A stretch of 46,524 bases of DNA from Gammaproteobacteria bacterium. GTDB taxonomy: Bacteria; Pseudomonadota; Gammaproteobacteria; Pseudomonadales; JAUIET01. A model generated the notes under the pieces. It made no database searches. It saw only the letters and a program-made list of their open reading frames with translations, and was not told the origin of the DNA. The DNA lies in contig JAUIHW010000009.1 in the NCBI GenBank assembly GCA_030431775.1, positions 1 through 46,524 of the forward strand, written 5' to 3'. Shown in pieces: positions 17,636-24,404 of this stretch (the stretch's first letter is position 1; the number at the start of each line of letters is the position of its first letter). The translations under genes and the position numbers were made by a program.

Positions 17636-19045
17636 ATGCAAAGCACCACCATTACGAATTATCAAACTGGCCTTCGATGGTTTGCCCTGCTGACCAGTAC
17701 AGTGTTACTAATTTCGGCCTGCACCGGGGGTACGGATAAACAGTTCGAAGAGTACCAACCGGTAGCACCGTCGTCATTAACGGTATTTCCGGTGGCCGCA
17801 CCCGAGGGTGGCCCTGGGGAAATGAACGGTCTGCAATTCACGGCGGCACTGGTCAGCCCGCAGCCCGAGGCGGTTGTGCTGAGTTACACAACCGAAGCTG
17901 TTAGCGCCTCCGAAGGAGAAGATTATTTTGCCACTTCCGGCGAAGTCAGTATTCCGCCTGGGGAATTGGAGGCGCAATTTACGGTGGACATGCTGGGCGA
18001 TGCTGAAGAAGAGCCCGCAGAAACCTTACTGGTAACACTGGGCAGCAGTGCCAATGCCATACTTACCGAGCGCCAGGTGATCGGCACAATCGCCAATGAT
18101 GACAGCCGTTGTGATACACCCTATGAGAAAGCCGAACCGAATCGCTGGCGCATTATCGACGGTGATCCGCTCAATTATGCCCATCGCGGAGGCGTCATCG
18201 ACTTTCCTGAAAACACCTTGTATGCCTATGCGGAAGTGGCTAAAGCGGGCGCAGACGTGCTGGAAATGGATGTCTACCAGACGGCGGATAACGAGTTAGT
18301 GATTTTGCACGACCTGGACGTTGACCGGACCACGAATGGTTCTGGCAATGTGGTTGACCTCACCCTGGAGGAATTGCGAACCCTGGATGCTGCCTACTGG
18401 TTTGTGCCGGGGCTTGGCACCCCGCATGATCGCCCGGAAGAGGACTATGTATTCCGAGGTATTGCCACTGGGGACCGGCCCCCGCCACCGGGTTATCGTG
18501 CAGAAGATTTCCAGATACCCACGCTGGAGGAGGCTTTGCAACGCTTTGCCGGCCACCTGATCAATCTGGAGTTGAAACCCGACCTCGATGGCGATGGCAA
18601 CTATGAGCAACAAATGGCCGAACTGCTGCAGCGCTATGGACGTTTTGATGATCTGATAGCGGCATCTTTTGTTGACGAGGCGGCAAACAATTTCAAGGCG
18701 GTCGCGCCCTGTGTGCACACCTCGGTACCGCTGAACCAGGGCACGGGGCTGGTGCTGGGTTCACGCGGCGCCAGCCCGATGCCGGCTGTGCCCGAACACG
18801 TCGCGTTTCAGGTACCACCGGATACCAGCCAAATTGGCCAGGTTACGATTGATCTTGAAATAGTGACCGCAGATTTTGTTGCTGATGCACATGCGGCCAA
18901 TCTGGCGGTTCAGGTCTGGACCATCAACAGCTGTGAAGAAATGCTGCGCATGATGGACCTGGGGGTGGACGCCATCATGACCGACCGGCCTCTGCTATTG
19001 GAAGAACTGCTGAATACGCCGCCGGCCGAGCGCAGTTGCGACTGA
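17636..19045 (+). CDS. Glycerophosphodiester phosphodiesterase lipoprotein with Calx-beta domain
   Basis: Predicted outer-envelope enzyme hydrolysing glycerophosphodiesters to glycerol 3-phosphate and an alcohol. A lipoprotein signal ends in LISAC (Cys29). A Calx-beta-like domain follows (about 45-155; SEGEDYFATSGEVSIPPGE and GTIANDD are typical). The GDPD barrel spans about 175-460 with AHRGG and ENTLYAY, LEMDVYQTADNELVILHD, LELKPD and the closing VQVWTINS and GVDAIMTDRP, so the catalytic His and metal-binding Glu/Asp set appears intact. The pairing of a Calx-beta adhesion-type domain with GDPD on a lipoprotein is unusual. Start codons of this gene and the divergent membrane protein are about 43 bases apart. 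Confidence 0.9.
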   Translation: MQSTTITNYQTGLRWFALLTSTVLLISACTGGTDKQFEEYQPVAPSSLTVFPVAAPEGGPGEMNGLQFTAALVSPQPEAVVLSYTTEAVSASEGEDYFATSGEVSIPPGELEAQFTVDMLGDAEEEPAETLLVTLGSSANAILTERQVIGTIANDDSRCDTPYEKAEPNRWRIIDGDPLNYAHRGGVIDFPENTLYAYAEVAKAGADVLEMDVYQTADNELVILHDLDVDRTTNGSGNVVDLTLEELRTLDAAYWFVPGLGTPHDRPEEDYVFRGIATGDRPPPPGYRAEDFQIPTLEEALQRFAGHLINLELKPDLDGDGNYEQQMAELLQRYGRFDDLIAASFVDEAANNFKAVAPCVHTSVPLNQGTGLVLGSRGASPMPAVPEHVAFQVPPDTSQIGQVTIDLEIVTADFVADAHAANLAVQVWTINSCEEMLRMMDLGVDAIMTDRPLLLEELLNTPPAERSCD

Positions 19046-19052
19046 CAAATGC

Positions 19053-19313
19053 CTAGACGCCCATTCGCACCAGTGTGTCCAGCAGCTCCCGAATAACCCG
19101 CTCAGCCGTGGGGTGCTCAGCGGCGAACTGGGCTTCCAGCGCTTTGGCTGTTCGAAACATAGGGCTTTCTGATTCCTGTTTGGCCTCGTCCAGCGTGTGG
19201 TCAATATGAGACCGCAACTCGGTTAACATCTGTTCCGTTTCGTCGTTCAGCTCGGCGGTTTCCAGTTGTTCTTCCAGGCGAGCCAGTATCTCCCTAAGTT
19301 CGTGCGCACTCAT
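19053..19313 (-). CDS. DUF4404 family protein
   Basis: An 86-residue acidic helical protein (ELREILARLEEQLETAEL and a C-terminal HPTAERVIRELLDTLVRMGV) resembling the small DUF4404 family, whose function is unknown. ATG 19313 is preferred to the TTG at 19319. It lies 45 bases downstream of the glutathione peroxidase gene in the same direction and converges on the GDPD gene with 7 bases between them. Two inverted repeats sit just upstream. Confidence 0.7.
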   Translation of the reverse strand: MSAHELREILARLEEQLETAELNDETEQMLTELRSHIDHTLDEAKQESESPMFRTAKALEAQFAAEHPTAERVIRELLDTLVRMGV

Positions 19314-19320
19314 CGGCAAG

Positions 19321-19361
19321 GTCTCTACAAACTGACAGAGACTGGATAATACTCGGTATTA
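19321..19361. repeat. Two adjacent inverted repeats
   Basis: GTCTCT (19321-19326) and AGAGAC (19337-19342) are perfect arms around ten bases. TAATAC (19347-19352) and GTATTA (19356-19361) are perfect arms around TCG, the latter including the stop codon of the peroxidase gene. They could be an operator pair or RNA hairpins between two leftward genes; there is no T-tract. Confidence 0.4.
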
Positions 19362-19895
19362 CAGGGCCGCCTCAATGGCGCTGCGCAGCTTCTTGCTCTG
19401 CGGCTTTACCCGGCTGCCAAAATGGCCCAGTACCTCGCCTTCGGCATTGATGAGGTATTTGTTGAAATTCCAGCTGGGCGCCTTGCTTTGTGCCGCCAGC
19501 GCTTTGAAAATCGGGTTGGCCTGGTCACCGCGCACCGGACTGGGGGCAATCATTGTGAACGTGACGCCATTATTGACGAAGCAGATTTTGGCGGCCTTTT
19601 CTTCATCGGCCGCTTCCTGGCGGAAATCATTGCTGGCGAAGCCCACCACTGCGAGACCACGGCTCTGATATTCCTGGTGGATTGCCTCAAGCCCTTTAAA
19701 CTGTGGGGTAAAGCCGCAGTGGCTGGCCGTGTTAACCAGCAGCATGGCTTTGCCGCTGAACTGCTCGCAGAAGTTAACTGATTCCTGCGAATGCAATTTA
19801 CGCATGCTATGGTTGAGATAGTCCGGGCAGGCGAGGCCGGCTTGGCTTACCAGAAGAAGAACAAGCGATGTGGCTGACAACAAGAGTTTTTTCAT
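19359..19895 (-). CDS. Exported glutathione peroxidase family protein
   Basis: A thioredoxin-fold peroxidase that reduces peroxides. The 178-residue protein has a signal peptide (about 1-22, ending GLAC) and the peroxidatic Cys60 in NTASHCGFTPQF. TrpAsn at 142-143 in SWNFNKYLI completes most of the catalytic group. The segment that normally reads CNQF is SNDF (88-91), so the usual catalytic Gln is Asp90. Cys105 in KICFVNNGVTF may be the resolving Cys. Export makes thioredoxin-like rather than glutathione reductants likely. AGGA lies upstream of ATG 19895. It is not clearly linked to the neighbouring genes. Confidence 0.88.
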   Translation of the reverse strand: MKKLLLSATSLVLLLVSQAGLACPDYLNHSMRKLHSQESVNFCEQFSGKAMLLVNTASHCGFTPQFKGLEAIHQEYQSRGLAVVGFASNDFRQEAADEEKAAKICFVNNGVTFTMIAPSPVRGDQANPIFKALAAQSKAPSWNFNKYLINAEGEVLGHFGSRVKPQSKKLRSAIEAAL

Positions 19896-19987
19896 GACAG
19901 ATCCTGTTTAGGCTGAATTGCAGTGTACGCGGTAAACGCGGTGGCAGTTTACTTTTCTGCTGGTAAACACAGTATTTTACTCGCCGC

Positions 19988-21517
19988 TTAAATCGAGGTC
20001 CTTCGCCACTGTGCATCCCAGTCCTCCAGTTCAAAGCGGTCGGTACTGGGAAAGCCCGGTGGGCGCAACGCCTGCAGGCGTTCATCGAATCGCAAACGCG
20101 TGACATAGCGTGGCTCAGTGGCAGTAACAGTACCTGCGCTTAAACTGCCATACACCTCCAACACATTATCACCGTTGTGTTGGTAGCGGCTCACTGCAAA
20201 ACGCCGCTTGGCATACAGTGCCGCGTGAATGGTCAGGTCGCCGTCACCAGTAACCGAGGGTTTTGCCACGCGGATTGAACGGTCGCTGACCAGACCGAGA
20301 AAATCATCCGATTGCGGATTTTCGGCTGGGTGGCTGGCGTAGCGCAAAGGACCGGTGATCAGAATCTGTTTGGGCGAATACACCAGTACCTTGCCGTTTA
20401 CGGTTCCGCGCACCTGCAGTGTTACGCCCTGGTCAGCCATCAAGTAGACACTGCTGCCGCTGAAGCGCTTTTGCTGCCGGGCTTCGGGCTTGTCAACAGG
20501 GTGCCAAGTAAAACTACCGTCGGCAATAAACTGTATTGCTGCATCCTCCGCAAACCTGGTTACCTGGGCGTTGTTGAGGTCAGCTGCTTCAAGGTTCGGA
20601 CGGTAGCGGGCCGGCAGGTGGATCTTACGCACCCCTGTGTGTAACCCGGCGCGAAAGATGTTCGCGCGTCGGCTTGCGCCGACAGCGCGATTTATCTTCA
20701 CGCGCGGTGCTGCAACCGTTACCTCGCCATGAAATACTGGCTGTACTTGGCGCCCATAAGAAATATTGAATACCGTATTGCAATGGAATCGCCCCTCGAG
20801 CACATCGTTATACATCTCTACATTTGGGTCCCAACGGTCAATGAGCTGAGCATAATTGGAAAACGCCAGGTTTTTAAGCTGCAATCGGGTAGACAGCCTT
20901 TGGCCATTCAGGTCGGTGCTTATATCCACAACAACACGGTTCAGCTCAGTTGCGTCTTGTGCCGGTTGCATGGTCACTTCCGCACGGTACTCCCGACCTT
21001 GCTCGCGCCATGTGGTTTCAACCCCATCTGATGCCTGCTTGGCCAACTGCTGCGCCCAGTCTATAGCCCGCTTGGTAAGCATATTTTGCTGCCATTGCGT
21101 TACAGCCACTGCCTGGTCAGGCCAATCCGGCAATGGAGCAGGCAGTTGTGGTGGTGTCACAATTGCTGGGAGATTAGGCTTTGAAAGTTCAAAATCCGCG
21201 TCGCTGAGTGTGCTTACGGCCTCCGCCAAGACGGCCTGCGGCAAACTTTGGCTCTGGGTGGCAGGCTCTGGCATAAGCGGCGCAGCCAGAGATTCTGTAC
21301 TCAGTGGGATAGGCGCTGGCGGGGTGGACAAGGCAGCCGATTCCACTACAGGCTGCTGTGCCTGTTTCACACTAACCAGCAAGGTCGGGTCGGGCAGGCG
21401 AATCTCAAAGCGCTCACTTACCAGCAGCATCACAGACCCCAACCCCACGGCGTGCACAAGTGCTGACAGCAGCAATGCCACCAAGATCGAAGTTTTGATC
21501 AGGCCAAACGGGTTCAT
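19988..21517 (-). CDS. Protein with TonB-like membrane anchor and unknown C-terminal domain
   Basis: A 509-residue protein. Residues about 8-33 form one transmembrane segment containing Ser18-x3-His22 (SALVHA), the same spacing as the ExbB/ExbD-contacting Ser16 and His20 of E. coli TonB. A Pro-rich linker (about 40-150, for example LPAPLPDWPD) follows. The C-terminus (about 150-509) is not a TonB C-terminal domain. It is beta-rich and contains VLVYSPKQILITGPL, LTIHAALYAKRRFAVSRY and RLQALRPPGFPSTDRFE, which I cannot assign with confidence. It should reach into the periplasm from the inner membrane. No exbB or exbD gene is near. The function is unknown. Confidence 0.6.
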   Translation of the reverse strand: MNPFGLIKTSILVALLLSALVHAVGLGSVMLLVSERFEIRLPDPTLLVSVKQAQQPVVESAALSTPPAPIPLSTESLAAPLMPEPATQSQSLPQAVLAEAVSTLSDADFELSKPNLPAIVTPPQLPAPLPDWPDQAVAVTQWQQNMLTKRAIDWAQQLAKQASDGVETTWREQGREYRAEVTMQPAQDATELNRVVVDISTDLNGQRLSTRLQLKNLAFSNYAQLIDRWDPNVEMYNDVLEGRFHCNTVFNISYGRQVQPVFHGEVTVAAPRVKINRAVGASRRANIFRAGLHTGVRKIHLPARYRPNLEAADLNNAQVTRFAEDAAIQFIADGSFTWHPVDKPEARQQKRFSGSSVYLMADQGVTLQVRGTVNGKVLVYSPKQILITGPLRYASHPAENPQSDDFLGLVSDRSIRVAKPSVTGDGDLTIHAALYAKRRFAVSRYQHNGDNVLEVYGSLSAGTVTATEPRYVTRLRFDERLQALRPPGFPSTDRFELEDWDAQWRRTSI

Positions 21518-21572
21518 CGAGTCTTAAACTTGAGATATTTGAGGATTGCCCGTGAGTTAAATCATCCTCCCA

Positions 21573-21602
21573 TGGTCAGGAATGTGTCAATACGTTTATG
21601 CT
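21573..21602 (+). promoter_or_regulatory. Candidate promoter for the GST gene
   Basis: TGGTCA (21573-21578) and TATGCT (21597-21602) are spaced by 18 bases, 35 bases before ATG 21638. Matches are partial, so this is tentative. Confidence 0.3.
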
Positions 21603-21637
21603 AGCCTGCCTGCACCCACCTTACGGTAGCGCCAGTT

Positions 21638-22360
21638 ATGATCAAGCTATATTCCTTCAGCCCAAGCATGGGCGTACCCTGTCCGAGCCCGTTTCCAATC
21701 AAGCTTGCGGTTTTCATGCAACTGGCCGGTATCGACTACGAAGTGGTCTATGAAAACAATCCGGGTAAAGGGCCAAAGGGCAAAATTCCTTTCATTGAGG
21801 ATCAGGGCCAGCTGATTGCCGATTCGCATTTGATCATTCGCCACCTCAGAGATACCCATATCGCTGCCGGAAAAGCGCACGATCCGGATGCGGGCTTGAG
21901 TGAGCAACGAAAAGCGCAAACCCTGCTTATGCAGAAAATGCTGGATGAGCACCTGTACTGGGCGATTGTGTACGCCCGTTGGGTAGACCCGCGCTTCAAA
22001 GCCGATACCGGCAAGCTGTTGTTCGCTTCCATGCCGCCGCTGGTGCGCAATATTGTGTTTGCGCTGGCCAGCCGTGGTATCGCCAAAAGCCTGCAGGCAC
22101 AGGGCACTGGTCGCCACGAGCAGAATGAGATTTACCGCATGGGCTGTGAGGATATTGATGCCCTGGCTACCCTGCTTGGTGAGCAGGACTATCTATTTGG
22201 TGAGCAGCCGCACAGCATCGACGCGGTGGCGTTTTCCTACGTAATCAATCTGTTGGATACGCCGCAGGACGTCGAGCTGAATCGCCATGCCCAGGCCAAA
22301 GAGAACCTACAGGCGTACAATCGTCGTATGAAAGAACGCTTCTACCCGGATTTTCTCTAG
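21638..22360 (+). CDS. Glutathione S-transferase family protein
   Basis: A 240-residue cytosolic protein with a thioredoxin-like N-terminal domain (about 1-75; MIKLYSFSPS, then GKIPFIEDQGQLIADSHLIIRHL with the cis-Pro and the ESxxI-like glutathione-binding segment). A helical C-terminal domain follows, with SIDAVAFSYVINLLD carrying the N-capping motif. It resembles the metaxin/FAXC-like branch. Substrates are unknown. The stop overlaps the convergent methyltransferase-like gene by 4 bases. Confidence 0.85.
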   Translation: MIKLYSFSPSMGVPCPSPFPIKLAVFMQLAGIDYEVVYENNPGKGPKGKIPFIEDQGQLIADSHLIIRHLRDTHIAAGKAHDPDAGLSEQRKAQTLLMQKMLDEHLYWAIVYARWVDPRFKADTGKLLFASMPPLVRNIVFALASRGIAKSLQAQGTGRHEQNEIYRMGCEDIDALATLLGEQDYLFGEQPHSIDAVAFSYVINLLDTPQDVELNRHAQAKENLQAYNRRMKERFYPDFL

Positions 22361-23220
22361 GGCCCCTCGGCCGGCTTCACAAACTTCAGCAGAAAGCGGT
22401 CGGATTCGCCAATCGCCTGGTACTTGGCTTTGTCCTTATCGCCCAGCGCTAATGAAGGCGGCAGTGTCCAGACCCCTTCCGGATGATCGTGCGTGTCTTT
22501 CGGATTGGCCAGCAAGTCTGACTGATCAACCAGCTTGAAGCCAGCGGCCTTGGCCATACTCACGGTTCGCTCCACGGATATGTAACCATTGGCGGCCAAC
22601 GGGTCTTCCGTGGCTGGGTCGGGCCAGCGGTGGTCAATAATGCCCAGAATACCGCCGGGCTTGAGTGCGTCGTACATCACCTGAAACCCCAGGTCGGCCC
22701 AGCGCCCCCCGCCGTAATACTCCGCCACCAGATTGTGCACATTGCGAATGCTCAACACCATATCGGCCTGGCCGCGCGGGGCGATATCAATCTTGTACGG
22801 CAGTTCGTACTCGGTCACGGTTACCCCACGGTACAGGTCCGGCTTTTCACCCATGGTGGTCAGCAATGCGCCCAATGAGCGGCGCATATAGCCCCAGGGC
22901 CCATTGGGGGAATAGGCGGCCGCGTATAACTTTCCATCCTTGCGTAGCGCAGGGCCCAGGATCTGGGTGTACCAACCGCTGCCGGGCCAGATTTCCAGCA
23001 CGGTCATGTCGGAACGAAAGCCCAGAAACTCCAGCGCCTGCAGGGGTTTGCGGTACTTGTCTCGCGCTTTCGCATCGGCACTGCGATGCTCGCCGTCTAT
23101 GGCGGCCTGCAGCGCTTTCTCGGTGGCCGGGTCAAGTTCGCCCAGTGCAGGGCCGCTCAACAGCAACGCCGCCAATAGGAAATGAGTAAAACGGTAGCGG
23201 TTAAAGAATGCTGAAATCAT
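22357..23220 (-). CDS. Exported SAM-dependent methyltransferase-like protein (COG4798 type)
   Basis: A 287-residue protein with a signal peptide (about 1-27, ending GPALG-E) followed by a class I methyltransferase-like fold. Motif I is VLEIWPGSGWYTQILGP at 74-90. Later strands read ADMVLSIRNVHNLV and LKPGGILGIIDHRW. Proteins of this kind are annotated as predicted methyltransferases with signal sequences. How a periplasmic protein would get S-adenosylmethionine is unclear, so it may have another ligand or function. The gene overlaps the GST gene by 4 bases at its 3' end. Confidence 0.75.
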   Translation of the reverse strand: MISAFFNRYRFTHFLLAALLLSGPALGELDPATEKALQAAIDGEHRSADAKARDKYRKPLQALEFLGFRSDMTVLEIWPGSGWYTQILGPALRKDGKLYAAAYSPNGPWGYMRRSLGALLTTMGEKPDLYRGVTVTEYELPYKIDIAPRGQADMVLSIRNVHNLVAEYYGGGRWADLGFQVMYDALKPGGILGIIDHRWPDPATEDPLAANGYISVERTVSMAKAAGFKLVDQSDLLANPKDTHDHPEGVWTLPPSLALGDKDKAKYQAIGESDRFLLKFVKPAEGP

Positions 23221-23312
23221 AGCCCTGCCTGAGAAACAACATGAGTATTTATACTCCCACGCAGGCGTTATTTGTCAATAGACCCGCCTGCAATGACCGT
23301 TGGTCGCTGTTG

Positions 23313-23380
23313 TTGAACAATTTTTGAACATGTGCGCTGGCGCACAGCGCTGTGTCAATAATTTGACTGTAATTTGAACA
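23313..23380. promoter_or_regulatory. Cluster of palindromes and TTGAACA repeats upstream of the CBS-GGDEF gene
   Basis: TTGAACA occurs three times in the same orientation (23313-23319, 23324-23330, 23374-23380). Between them are two overlapping perfect palindromes: TGTGCGC-TG-GCGCACA (23331-23346) and CACAGCGCTGTG (23343-23354). A TTGACT at 23363-23368 could be a -35 box. This looks like a protein-binding region, but no regulator can be named. Confidence 0.45.
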
Positions 23381-23423
23381 GCAATAAGCAGGTTGCCACG
23401 CAGCCGTCATAAGAGCAAACACC

Positions 23424-24404
23424 ATGGAACAAATAAAAGTCTCAGCGCTGATGACCAGTGCCTTTCGAAGTGTGAGCCGCCAGGCCAGCTTACGCGAGGT
23501 GGCCGAGTCGATGGCACAGTACAAAATTTCCTGCCAACTGGTTACCGACAACGGTCGACCAGTGGGTATTGTGACCGAGCGTGACATGGCCGGGCTGATG
23601 CTGGAGGTGGCCAGTGACCCCGCGGCTCTATCCCGCCCGGTGTCTACGCTAATGTCATCGCCGGTGGTTGCCGTGAGCGAGGACAACAGTATTTACGATG
23701 CGATTAATACTTGCGACAACCATGCGGTCCGTCATTTGGCGGTAATCGATGATTCTGGACGGCTCACCGGTCTGGTAACTCAGTCCGACATTGCCCACGC
23801 TCACTTTAAAATTGTTGAACAGCGTGCCGAACTGATCGAAAGAATAGTTAATGAACACACCAGTGTGCTGCGTGAAGAGCACGATAAGCTGCGCAGCCGC
23901 TCTCTGCAGGACCCGCTCATGCAGATAGGTAACCGCGCTGCAATGCAACAGGACCTGGAAAGTACTCATGCCAATGCCATGCGTACCGGGCGCCAGTACT
24001 GTCTGGCGCTGATCGATGTGGATTTCTTTAAACAGTACAACGACCACTATGGGCACAGTGCCGGCGATGAGGTGTTGCGTAAGGTTGCCGAGTTGCTGCA
24101 GGAAGCCATGCGTTCAACCGACCGCCTTTATCGCTATGGTGGTGAAGAAATAGTGATCGTGTTAGCCGATGCGGATTCGCGGGGTGCGTATACGTTCATG
24201 ACTCGCGCCATCAAGTCCTTGCATGAGTACGGCATACCACACTGTGGCAGCCCTTTAGGGGTGTTAACCGGCAGCGCAGGCGTCGCCGCCGCCATTGACA
24301 ATGGTGTTTGCAAAAAAACCTGGCAGCAAGTGCTCAATGAGGCCGACCAAGCCATGTATAACGCCAAACGTTCAGCGCGAAACAGTGTGGCTATTGCGGC
24401 GTAA
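23424..24404 (+). CDS. CBS-domain diguanylate cyclase
   Basis: A 326-residue soluble protein with two CBS motifs (about 3-125; SALMTSAFRSVS, GIVTERDMAGLM, TLMSSPVVAVSED, GLVTQSDIAHAH) followed by a coiled linker and a GGDEF domain (about 160-326). The active loop reads GGEEI at 239-243, a conservative variant of GGEEF. The I-site RSTD is at 230-233 and the metal-binding DVD at 198-200. CBS pairs usually bind adenine nucleotides, so this enzyme may couple cyclic-di-GMP synthesis to energy state. Its 3' end overlaps prpE by 14 bases. Confidence 0.92.
   Translation: MEQIKVSALMTSAFRSVSRQASLREVAESMAQYKISCQLVTDNGRPVGIVTERDMAGLMLEVASDPAALSRPVSTLMSSPVVAVSEDNSIYDAINTCDNHAVRHLAVIDDSGRLTGLVTQSDIAHAHFKIVEQRAELIERIVNEHTSVLREEHDKLRSRSLQDPLMQIGNRAAMQQDLESTHANAMRTGRQYCLALIDVDFFKQYNDHYGHSAGDEVLRKVAELLQEAMRSTDRLYRYGGEEIVIVLADADSRGAYTFMTRAIKSLHEYGIPHCGSPLGVLTGSAGVAAAIDNGVCKKTWQQVLNEADQAMYNAKRSARNSVAIAA

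Noticed and set aside
20856-21527. A 223-codon plus-strand frame opposite the TonB-like anchor gene
   Set aside because: Ser/Thr/Ala-rich shadow of the Pro-rich linker, without a ribosome site.
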